Shown one piece after another: positions 12,164-21,418 of a stretch of DNA of 60,000 nucleotides. Location of the stretch: the NCBI GenBank assembly GCA_903813345.2, contig CAIIXF020000011.1, positions 27,646,166-27,706,165 on the forward strand, read 5' to 3'. Below the pieces are notes generated by a model, which ran no database searches, was not told where the DNA came from, and saw only the letters and a program-made list of their open reading frames with translations. Made by a program: the position numbers and the translations under genes. Source of the DNA: Owenia fusiformis (taxonomy: Eukaryota; Annelida; Polychaeta; Sabellida; Oweniidae). The stretch's first letter is position 1, and each line of letters begins with the position of its first letter.

Positions 12164-13031
12164 CACTCCCCTCCATAAGTTTGGCAACCTTTTTTCCCCC
12201 ATTGAACTACGTGTTAAAGCCTCTTTACCTTTGAATTTTTATTTACTTAATCTGCGATGAAAATACTTATACTATTGATGGAAACGTAATTTGACTTTAA
12301 TTCCAATACCTCCAAATTTTCTCAATTTTTTTCCTCAATTACAGTAGGTCGAAAATTGATGATGAATTTGATGAATTTTTGAAAATCGACATTCCCATGT
12401 TAACCAATGGGAAATGGTAGGTTTGCCGCAAGTCATATGACAGAATATCCATCCATTCGAGTCCTTGCAAAAAATACGAGTTAGGCAGGTAATTGAATTT
12501 GCTAACTTTATTTAACAAAAAATTGATATGTTTCTTCAGGTTCAACAAAGTTATAGGGCTTTAAAGTCAAAATTGTTTTTCAAAAAACCTCTCCCATTGA
12601 AATAACACAGGAGGCGAAAAATTCTTTTCAAAAATGACTTTGAAGCGCTGTATCTTTAATATTCATCAAATAAACTAAACACTTAGTGTTAAAAAAAGTT
12701 AGACAATTCAATTTTCTATATAAAAATATTTTTTGCTGAATCTTTTACTGAAAAGATATCCTGATTTCTGATTTGCCCCGAACCCTCCAATTCCCATTGG
12801 ATTACATGGGAATGACGATTTTCAAAAATTTATCATCGATTTTCGAGCTATTGTAATTGAGGAAAAAAATTGAGAAAAATTTGGAGGTATTGGAAATAAA
12901 GTCAAGTTACGTTTCCATCAATATTATAAGTTATTTCATTGCCGGTTAAGTAAATAAAAATTCAAACGTAAAGAGGCTTTAACACGTAGTTCAATGGAGA
13001 AAAAAGGTTGCCAAACTTATGGAGGGAAGTG
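12164..13031. mobile_element. Tc1/mariner-like foldback MITE
   Basis: Left end CACTCCCCTCCATAAGTTTG at 12164 and its inverse ending at 13031, with TA on both flanks (12162-12163, 13032-13033). The inverted arms run on for about 250 bases (left to about 12,418, right from about 12,788), with a roughly 370-base centre. The 868-bp unit has no open transposase frame. The end sequence resembles Tc1/mariner-type termini (inference); the arm length is unusual for that group and makes a strong foldback. Confidence 0.85.
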
Positions 13032-15752
13032 TATATTAAAATTGATAAGGATGGGTCCTTTTTGAAAATGGATTGGAAAGACTATGCTGTTTTTATGCTG
13101 TGTACAAAACTGTGATATGGAGTGACAGCAGCATCATTTTGTGATAGAATGTTTTCATAAGATGCAGTCATATATAAAACTTGTCCTAATAATTATGTTT
13201 TCATTTATCGGATAATCTTTGATAAGTTAGACTTAAAGCGGTTGAAAAGCTCAGATGTGCTGGGCTGATTTATGTAAACCTCTCATTAGAACAATAAACT
13301 TATGATATTTATATATATATAGATAAAAAATGAATGATGTTTTCAATAATTTTCATTCCTAACTGACTGAAATCTTACACAAACTTTGCATTATCACGTA
13401 CATAAAATGAAGATAAGTGCGTTCGCATCAGAACCCTATCCTGTCATCAAGCAAATTTCCTGCAAACAATAATCAAATGACAACTTACCCGTATAGTACA
13501 ATACTGCAGTAGGCTACAATCACTCAGGGGCAGTTCCTTCTGCTGAGACTCACCGATACGAAGATATATCTAAAATACAAGCAATTCAACCATTTATAGA
13601 CAATACGTCTGCTCACTCGTGATCGACTGACAACATTTTCTATACAGTTTTACATCACCTAGTAAAAGCACGAATTTGTCTTGTTGATTGTGCTATTTTA
13701 GGTTATTTGACAACACCGTATTTCTGTGTTCTTAAGCAACAGTGTACAATCGTACTTGATTATCTATCTCTTTGTTTGAAGTCCATGCGAAAGATGTTGT
13801 TTCGACTTTTCAGTTTTGACGAGGTTGATTGGGGTTCAAGTTTAGAACAATATGGGTTACATTTATATTGTTAAACATCCCTATGATTGTCATCATAATC
13901 CGAGGGTACAAGAATTCCTGTCAGTTGTTTTTTACGATTATATATCAGAAAAATATCAAAAAATATATTTCCGAAACTGAATCAACATCGAATCGACAAA
14001 TTCTACAATGAAAATAAATTATTATACGGAAACGCATTCTGATTACCCTTTGCATTCGTTTGACTTCACTTCTTAAAAGAGAGCTTCGTCTGTAGTGTAA
14101 CTAGACCCTGCACGCAGGGTACATTCTGATACGCATCGCATTTAAAAACCTGTCTGTGTTTAGTTGCTCTGATTTTCCGTGCCAATCCAGCTGATCGAGT
14201 AGGCAATATTAAAGCAAATCAAACTTTGTTTCATATTTGAGCGAGTGTGTGAGTCATGTTTCAATGATTTTTTTCGTAAACATAAACAAATATGGGTTGT
14301 TCTGCTTACCATTTTAACATTGCTACGAGAATTATTAATAGATTTTTGCCGATATCGCTTTGTTTTTCAGAAGAAGAAATTGCAATTTAATTAATCCTAA
14401 ACATTACGACGAATAGTTATAATCAAAAACGTAAAATGTAATTTATTTGAACTCACCTTTTGCGTGTAATATCCTTGAAGTGAACTGAGCTTAATAAAAC
14501 AAAAAGTCTGTTTTTGTGCTATCCAGTGTTATCTCGAATTATTTTCAAGATCAACTTCATTAACACATGTTGTCGATCACGATATTACTTCAAAAATCAT
14601 GTTTAATCGTGTTCACCTCGACATAATTACCTCCTCTACTTTAACGATTATCAAATTGTACATTGCTTATTTTCAATTTATTCAAAGGCTAACGCAATAC
14701 ACACATCTGATTCACAGTATGTGTTACTAGATTAGACGACATTTTAGAGATGTTAAACATTCGAAAACATGAAGTTATAAAATCAAAGTAAGACCCATGT
14801 TATAGAATGTTCCCATCGATTGGAACACACTTTATTGAATACATTTGAATTCGCAAGATGACCTGCAGTTTATTAGCCCCTAAATTAATTTTGTGATTTT
14901 ATCAACTAATACTTTCACCGGGCTATCTAGGCCCTCATGTAAATGAGATCGGTGGCAATTCGAGGGACTTCGGATCTGAACACCTATTCACAGATCTACA
15001 CTCCCCCATTGACCCCCAGTCCCCGTCCGAAATTGAAACCATGCTAATCTTGCTAGAATAATTTTGAACAACCTCTGTCTGTGCCGTTTTAATTTGTGAT
15101 GGTACGTTTCCATGAATTTACCTGCAAATAGTAATTATAAAACACAGGTATATACTGGTTATACATAACATGGCTGGGTTATAATGTTTTATAAAGAAAG
15201 TGCAAATACAAATAGTTTAATTATGATAAATGAATAAAAGTTCATAAAGTTTATATTTTTCTTATCGTAAATCCCTCCTTTTATCTATCAAATGTGAATT
15301 ATAGCAATTACGTTGCACTTAAGGATGTACTTAAGGATTTAAGCCCTGGACTCAGTGCGATGTGGAATGACCAAACCATGAAGGTTTGCTTTCAAAAATT
15401 TGCACGAGATGCAGAACATCGAGTGTTAATTTCAGGCTGAAAGGAATTGTCATTTCACAATGCATTGAGCCTTGGGCTTAAATTCTTTTCACACATTGCA
15501 AAATATTTTCTACAAAATTATCTAAAAGATACGAAATCTTAATTGAACTTATTTTCAATATCAGGGTCAAGCTGGCAAAGTATCAATTTCAATTTGTAGA
15601 GGCCAGTCATCACCATGACAACCGTTTAACTAGCGTGTTCTGATAGGATGGAATTAGACACACCTTGCCTAGATATGTGTGAATAAGAGGATTAAGAATT
15701 TCAGATTATATTTAAATAATGATAATTGCCCCGAGGAGGAAATAAAGATATT
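13032..15752. other. Intergenic region between transporter and DAHP synthase
   Basis: No coding exon recognised. AT-rich, apart from one copy of the TACCCT...AGGGTA mini-element (14,044-14,121). Confidence 0.6.
14044..14121 (+). repeat. TACCCT...AGGGTA mini-element, copy 1
   Basis: A 78-base unit beginning TACCCTTTGCATTCG, containing CTTAAAAGAGAGCTTCGTCT and ending CTGCACGCAGGGTA. The ends are short inverted repeats. Other intact copies are at 39,445, 55,043 and 56,693. Confidence 0.75.
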
Positions 15753-15916
15753 ACAATACAATACAATACAATACAATACATTACTTTACAATACAATTCA
15801 ATACAATACAATACATTACTTTACAATACAATTCAATACAATACAATACAATACAATACAATGCAATACAATACAATACAATACAAAACATTACATTACA
15901 TTACAATACAATACAA
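15753..15916. repeat. AATAC pentanucleotide microsatellite
   Basis: About 30 copies of ACAAT/AATAC with small interruptions (TACATTACTTTACAATACA twice). Reading frames across it are period artefacts. It ends about 460 bases upstream of the DAHP synthase start. Confidence 0.95.
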
Positions 15917-16378
15917 TTACGATTACGATACGATTGTGCAAAAATAGGTTATGTTACGACATTCAATTTTTCCGAATGTACAAGCTGCAATCGTGGTATG
16001 TAATGTACTAAGTATATCAAATCCCGGCTATTCTAGGTTCATTTTTTCAAGCATAGATGTTTTGGCAGGTAACAACGCACAATTTTTGGGATGATATCAA
16101 CAATTTCAATTAAGCAACTTTAATATAAGACAATAGCCTACAATAGTTTACGAATGTGTATTGCAACTGAAAAAAAAGATCTGTAAATATTTTTGTCCGG
16201 ATTTCTTAAAATATTCATATCTGTCTTTTCTGAATAGGATGGAGAGGTTACACCTGAGCAACAATCATACGTCACTCCTCCTTTTTATATGAATAAACTG
16301 AAAGGATGACTTCAATCAATAACATCATTTTGTAAAAAAAGTCAAACATAACATAAATGATTTCGAGCTGATCAAAAC

Positions 16379-17437
16379 ATGGCGATTTTAGAAAGTGTTA
16401 TGAGTGTTCAGAAATTGAAGAACTTATTTCCTCTTTCTCAAAATCTAAAACAGAGTATTTTGGAACATAGACGCAACGTAGAGAATATTCTAAAACGGGA
16501 AAATGACAGACGCTTGGTTATCGTTGGTCCTTGCTCAATTCATAATGTTTCGGAAGCGATGGACTATGCTCGTAAACTGAAGAAGATTAAAGACAGGTAT
16601 AGCGATACAGTCATGGTAATAATGCGAGTGTATTTGGAGAAACCACGCACTCTTGATGGTTGGAAGGGCTTTCTCAATGACCCAGATTTGGACGGCACGT
16701 TTAATGTTAACAAGGGCCTTACGTTAGGACGTAAACTACTTGTTGACATAAACAAAATGGGCGTTCCATGTGCAACCGAATTTCTTGATCCTTTACTCGC
16801 AGACTATTTCAGTGACTTGATCACGTGGGGATGTATTGGGGCAAGGACCACTGAATCACAGATTCACAAACAAATGGTTTCAGGCCTCCGTTTGCCTGTC
16901 GGATTCAAGAATACGACGAGTGGGGACGTGACAACTGCAATCCTAAGTACGCTTGCCGTTCAGAAAAGTTTCACATTTGTCAAAGTTATGGACAATGGAA
17001 AACGAAGTCTTGTCCAAACAGAAGGTAATCCTAATACGTTCCTTGTGTTACGGGGAAGCACAAACTCTCCAAATTACACAGAAAAGGACATTCGTGGAGT
17101 AGAGAAACAATTGGCCGACTTGAACACGAAAATTGGTATTATAATTGATTGTAGCCACGGGAACAGTGGCAAAGATTTCAGAAAACAGCCTTCAGTATGC
17201 AAATATGTTGCCGACAAACTCATAAACGCTGAATTTGGAAATTTCAAGGGGGTAATGATAGAGTCCAACATCATTGAAGGGTGTCAAAACACCAATAAAC
17301 CGTTAAAATACGGAATAAGTGTCACCGATTCCTGCGTAAATTTAGAGACGACTGAAAAGATGATAGAAACTTTGTCGAAAGCAGTTGCAGCAGGATATAA
17401 GAGTGCGGTACAAGCTCTTCGCATATCTCCTAAATGA
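16379..17437 (+). CDS. Class I 3-deoxy-7-phosphoheptulonate (DAHP) synthase, intronless
   Basis: Condenses phosphoenolpyruvate with erythrose 4-phosphate to DAHP, the first step of the shikimate pathway, as a metal-dependent TIM-barrel enzyme of the AroG/Aro3/Aro4 type. 352 residues, the normal family length. Active-site motifs all stand: GPCSIH (50-55, metal Cys52), MRVYLEKPR (82-90), GWKG (94-97), GARTTESQIHKQMVSGL (154-170), PVGFKN (173-178, Lys177), LRG (224-226), DCSHGNSGKD (257-266, metal His260), MIESN (293-297, metal Glu295) and SVTD (314-317, metal Asp317). DCSHGNS, with KDFRKQP after it, is closer to yeast Aro4 and some bacterial forms than to E. coli AroG. The start has A at -3 and G at +4. 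There is no intron, unlike the transporter, and an A/T-rich TTTTATAT lies about 95 bases upstream. Base composition looks slightly GC-richer than its flanks. Animals normally lack this pathway; horizontal acquisition is the likely explanation. Confidence 0.96.
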   Translation: MAILESVMSVQKLKNLFPLSQNLKQSILEHRRNVENILKRENDRRLVIVGPCSIHNVSEAMDYARKLKKIKDRYSDTVMVIMRVYLEKPRTLDGWKGFLNDPDLDGTFNVNKGLTLGRKLLVDINKMGVPCATEFLDPLLADYFSDLITWGCIGARTTESQIHKQMVSGLRLPVGFKNTTSGDVTTAILSTLAVQKSFTFVKVMDNGKRSLVQTEGNPNTFLVLRGSTNSPNYTEKDIRGVEKQLADLNTKIGIIIDCSHGNSGKDFRKQPSVCKYVADKLINAEFGNFKGVMIESNIIEGCQNTNKPLKYGISVTDSCVNLETTEKMIETLSKAVAAGYKSAVQALRISPK

Positions 17438-17456
17438 TGAAAAAATTCTTGAAATG

Positions 17457-17462
17457 AATAAA
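17457..17462 (+). terminator. Poly(A) signal of the DAHP synthase gene
   Basis: AATAAA 20 bases after the TGA stop. It suggests eukaryotic transcription with a very short 3' UTR, and is not a bacterial feature. Confidence 0.6.
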
Positions 17463-17901
17463 GAGAATTCGAATTCATTACTGGTACTTCGTTTCATTTT
17501 GGACAAAATAAACAATACCATTATTCAGGCATACATCACTAGCGAAAGAACAAATTCAGTTAATAACCAGCGCTTTTAATTAGGCTATTCGGCTTGCATA
17601 CATTTTATGATCATTATTGTAAATACATTCATAACTTTGTTTGTCGTGAGAATTTCAGTATTTTTCTGTATGATTTGTGTGATCTGACATGTCTGATATG
17701 TGATGTATCACTTGTTAATGATATGTTCACTATAATAGTACTTTTAAACTTACCGTACCGTAATGAGATCTAGATGTGTACACTTATCGTAAAAGTACAA
17801 AAAAAGCCAGGACACTTTCTAAAAATCATCCGGCATTCGCTTTTGAATGATGAATTTATTTCAGGACACGAGTGTCCATATCGTAATCGTATATCCCTGA
17901 C

Positions 17902-18108
17902 ATGTCCCACGTCATTCAAATGACATTTCAAAAGTTGTTTTTCATGATCACTGGGTGTCCCAAAAGAAGGCTAAAGTACATGTTTGATTTACAGAAAACG
18001 TTCGATTGCTCATTCGAAAACCAGTGCATTCTTAATTCTAAGACCAATAAAGACAGAATCGCATCGAGGGCGCCTCAGGGGAATGCCTTACTAACGAGCA
18101 TATTGTAA
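17902..18108 (+). pseudogene. Possible degenerate reverse-transcriptase fragment
   Basis: A 68-codon open stretch containing DLQKTFD and, 30 residues later, SRAPQGNALLTSIL. These resemble the LINE motifs D(F/L)xKAFD and SGVPQGSVLGPxLF, but the usual 70-80 residues between them are shortened. The downstream LINE fragment at about 20,040 begins with the very next motif (FAAFINDLPE), so the two may be one element interrupted and eroded. Weak call. Confidence 0.35.
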
Positions 18109-18149
18109 CAAGCCGGATAAAGCAATTGAAAGAAAGTGTGCCAAATACA

Positions 18150-18235
18150 ATGCCCCGTGTGGGAATCGAACCTAGGTCACTTGTTGCTACAGTTGTCACG
18201 GTAGCAACTTGCTATCAAGGGTCGTTACACAACCT
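18150..18235 (-). repeat. tRNA-derived (SINE-like) sequence, minus strand
   Basis: On the minus strand GGTTCGATTCC (18,162-18,172) is an exact pol III B box followed by CACACGGGGCA. A loose A box (TAGCAAGTTGC) lies upstream. The acceptor stem does not pair, so this is a relic and not a tRNA gene. Confidence 0.5.
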
Positions 18236-18300
18236 TGAAAAATTAATTATATTTTAGAATATTTTACATGATGTATTTTCTCAGCTTTTATTCGCGAATG

Positions 18301-18463
18301 CAACTTTCGACTGTCGGCTACCGGATTAACCTACTACTTAAGGTAACTCATTTAAAAATGAAGAGTAGACAGTAGACTAGCCTACCTTACAATTTTCACT
18401 TCATATCTCAATAAGATGATAATAACATAGTAATCTAATCCGGTAGCCGACAGTCGAAAGTTG
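18301..18463. repeat. Perfect 28-bp inverted repeat with 107-base spacer
   Basis: 18,301-18,328 is the exact inverse complement of 18,436-18,463 (core CTTTCGACTGTCGGCTACCG). It is likely a short MITE or hairpin element. Confidence 0.85.
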
Positions 18464-18787
18464 AAATGTGACAGGCTAGAGAAGATACACTTTATTCCGT
18501 GCGGATTCCGGCAGTGCCTGAACTAAAGTCCTGAAAAAGGACAGGACAGGATACGTATACTGCTCTGCCATCTTTTTATGATCATTGTTCTTTCTGTCAT
18601 CAAAGGTGTAAGCTCTACCTAAAAATTGTTTCGACCGTCGGACTGAAAATGTTTGAGAATGCAAGAGAGAATGCTTATGTTCACAGTGATGTTGCGTGTT
18701 ATTTTGTTTCAACTGAAATACATATCTACGTGTAAAAGTGTTTGTTATTATGTAGTTTTTAAATTTTTGAAGTGTCTGGAGTACCTT

Positions 18788-18875
18788 AAAATTTAAGGCT
18801 CTTTAGCCAAAATGCTAAAGAGCCTTAAAATTTAAGGCTATTTAGCTGTGAACATAGTGTTTTGGCTAGAGAGCC
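18788..18875. repeat. GCTCTTTAGC palindrome array, copy 1
   Basis: AAGGCTCTTTAGC and its inverse GCTAAAGAGCCTT form a 32-base palindrome (18,795-18,826) separated from a half copy by AAAATTT; a further inverse half is at about 18,862. The same module is arrayed at 21,264-21,418. Confidence 0.85.
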
Positions 18876-19036
18876 TTTGTGTTTATAATCCGTGTTTATA
18901 TTGTTTTTTATTGAAGTTTTCGTCATCTAAACAATAAAACAACACTCTCCAAAGTTTTTCAACCCAGAATGCCACTTAAAAATTTCACACATGTATAGAG
19001 TTGCAAAAAACTTAGCCCCATCATGGAGAAACACTC

Positions 19037-19107
19037 TGGTATAGTGGTTAGGGTGCTCGATCTCCGCTTCGGCGGCGTTGGTTCGATTCCCAGACGGAGC
19101 ACTTTTT
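19037..19107 (+). repeat. tRNA-derived SINE head with pol III boxes
   Basis: A box TGGTATAGTGG (19,037-19,047) and exact B box GGTTCGATTCC (19,080-19,090) lie 43 bases apart, with a T5 run at 19,103 as a possible pol III stop. The acceptor and T stems pair poorly, so it is a tRNA-like promoter or SINE relic more than a working tRNA. Confidence 0.55.
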
Positions 19108-20029
19108 ATTTTGAATAACAAGCCGGAAGTTTATTCTCCGAGGTCTGGAAATTATGTACACAATTTTTTCTAGAATTCTTGGGCTTGCTCCATCGCTCAA
19201 TCATCAATGTTTAATGAAATTAATCACTTGTATTGGCTTTGCTATAGTCATGAGAATACAGGGAATCCCATTTTAAGATGGCAAAAAGTATGATGAAGAC
19301 CTGGGGATGAATAAAGGATCTTGTTTCTTCTAGATCAGCACATTTTGACGCAGTTTATCGTGAATGCAGGGACATCAGCCAAGGGACATCACAGAATACA
19401 CTTCCAAATATATTGCTCATTAGATTTCAATGCTGATTTTAGAATTTTTCACGTGACGAGATATTTTTGCATAATATTTTCCTCACAAGTGAGAATTTAA
19501 GCACATGAGAGAGCACAAAGAAAATTTACAGTACAAGAGGTGAACTGTCGAGGAAACAGCGGCTTATGCAACACAACAACAACACTTTTATCCTAGCCTC
19601 CACTCCATCAATAAATGTCTATACATCAAAATCTTTACTAAACGGACGTTGTGATTTATAGTGGATAAAATGGTAAAAATAACATTTTTCTGTCTATATA
19701 CGTGATTGCCTGGTCTTACACCTTCTCTGGTGAACCAGAGACATATATTTTCGATATATGCATGAGTCCGTTCAAAATCGATGTTTGAACCATTAAAAAG
19801 CCAAATTTAGACTGAGGATTGAAAAGGTTCTTTTATTTCTCTCGGTAGACCGGAAGTAAATTTATGAGTCGAGCAAAAAGTGATAATGTTTTTTTTTGAA
19901 GTGGGGAAGTCAAAACAGTACTAATAGAAGTCATAGTAAGCATTAGAAGATCATTTAAAACCATATAAATCAAATCGACGGCAAAGTTAGTTGAAATGAC
20001 TGAAATCTTTATATGTTATCTTCTTCATC

Positions 20030-20909
20030 TTCGCGGACCTTCGCTGCCTTCATCAACGATTTACCTGAAGCAACAAAGAACGAGATACTCATGTACGCTG
20101 ACGATGCAAAACTTTACGGCAAAGTTCAAACCGAAGAAGACAAAAGAACACTACAAAAGGATCTGGATAATATGTCTAAGTGGTCAAATAAATGGCAGTT
20201 GCCTTTTAATGCCGCTAAATGCAAAGTAATGCACCTTGGACATGGAAATGATCAACATAAATATACCATGAATGACCAGATCTTGGATATCACCAAAACT
20301 GAAAAGGACCTTGGAGTCAATATCGACAATAATCTCAAGTTCCACCAACACGTTGACCTATCAGTCTCTAAAGCCAATAGCATCCTTGGAATAATAAAAA
20401 GAACTTTCTCCCATCTGGACAAAACAATCCTCCCTCTTCTCTACAAATCACTTGTAAGACCCCACTTGGAATACGCAAACAGCGTATGGAATCCTCACCA
20501 CAACATGGATATTGACAAGCTAGAAAAGGTCCAAAGACGAGCGACAAAACTTGTACCAGAAATTAAGGACATGAATTATGGGGATAGGCTAAGATACCTG
20601 AAACTACCATCACTCCTGTACAGAAGGAGACGAGGGGATCTCATCCAAACCTACAAAATCATAAAAGGTCTTGACAGGATTAATATCACTGACATTGCTG
20701 AAAAATCTGAAGCTCATAGAACCAGAGGAAACACTGAGAAGCTCAATACAAGATACAGTAGACTGAATGTCAGGAAGAATGTTTTCGGAAACAGAATTGT
20801 GAAAGACTGGAACAATCTCCCACAGACTGCAATAGATGCTGACAATGTCAACCAGTTCAAGGCGCAAATTGACAAACACTTCCATAACCTAAAGTACCAC
20901 TACAACTAG
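20030..20909 (+). pseudogene. LINE reverse transcriptase C-terminal part, 5'-truncated
   Basis: Non-LTR retrotransposon polymerase that would copy element RNA at a nicked target. The open frame holds the RT catalytic motif MYADDAKLYG, then the thumb and C-terminal region (KCKVMHLG; KDLGVNIDNNLKFHQHV; RPHLEYANSVWNP; LEKVQRRATKLV) and ends with TAG after a typical tail. The finger and palm blocks before INDLPE and the endonuclease are missing, so this is a dead 5'-truncated copy. The pattern suits the CR1/Jockey-like LINE group. The frame is intact over almost 300 codons, so the insertion is fairly young. Confidence 0.9.
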
Positions 20910-21263
20910 ATGACAGCCCCTTTAACCCATGTCCAGTGAGCTTTCAAGAAAACAACCCCCACCCCACCTTTTTCCCACTTAGTAAGACCTTACATATAAC
21001 AAGATCTGGATAATATAGGATTCTTCCTTCTTCCAGAAGAAATGGTATACAGGTATACAGGTATAAGACACTTCCAGTTTAATAATCAGTGATTTTATCG
21101 ATCAAAAAAATCTTCTTTTTGAATTTGTCTGATATCTGCTAATATGGTATGTATATTTGTGCTGATTGTTGAATTACAAAATAGGTTGGGTATAGAATAT
21201 GTGAAAGTCGTTTGATCTTGTCCAAGAAGCAACATTTCGTCATTTCTGTCGCCTGGAATTCCT

Positions 21264-21418
21264 TTAAGGCTCTCTAGCAGAATTGGCTATCAAAATGCTA
21301 AAGAGCCTTAAAATTTAAGGCTCTTTAGCCAAAATGCTAAAGAACCTTAAAATTTAAGGCTCTTTAGCATTTTGGTAACCCATTTGGCTAGAGAGCCTTA
21401 AATTTTAAGGCTCTCCAG
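21264..21418. repeat. GCTCTTTAGC palindrome array, copy 2
   Basis: Three to four head-to-head modules of AAGGCTCTTTAGC / GCTAAAGAGCCTT joined by CAAAAT and AAAATTT, with outer GCTCTCTAGC / GCTAGAGAGC variants. The whole block can fold on itself in many registers. It lies 350 bases after the LINE fragment. Confidence 0.88.

Noticed and set aside
15679-16011. Tyr/Asn/Thr-rich open frame of 110 codons
   Set aside because: It runs through the AATAC microsatellite and has no domain outside it.
16379-17437. Bacterial contamination as source of the DAHP synthase
   Set aside because: The frame is embedded in continuous AT-rich DNA with an intron-bearing animal gene upstream and a LINE downstream, and no bacterial neighbours or ribosome-binding site are present. 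Mis-assembly cannot be excluded without reads.
19037-19100. A functional tRNA gene
   Set aside because: The A and B boxes are good, but the acceptor, T and anticodon stems do not pair properly.
20610-20885. 91-codon minus-strand frame
   Set aside because: Shadow of the LINE reverse-transcriptase frame on the opposite strand.
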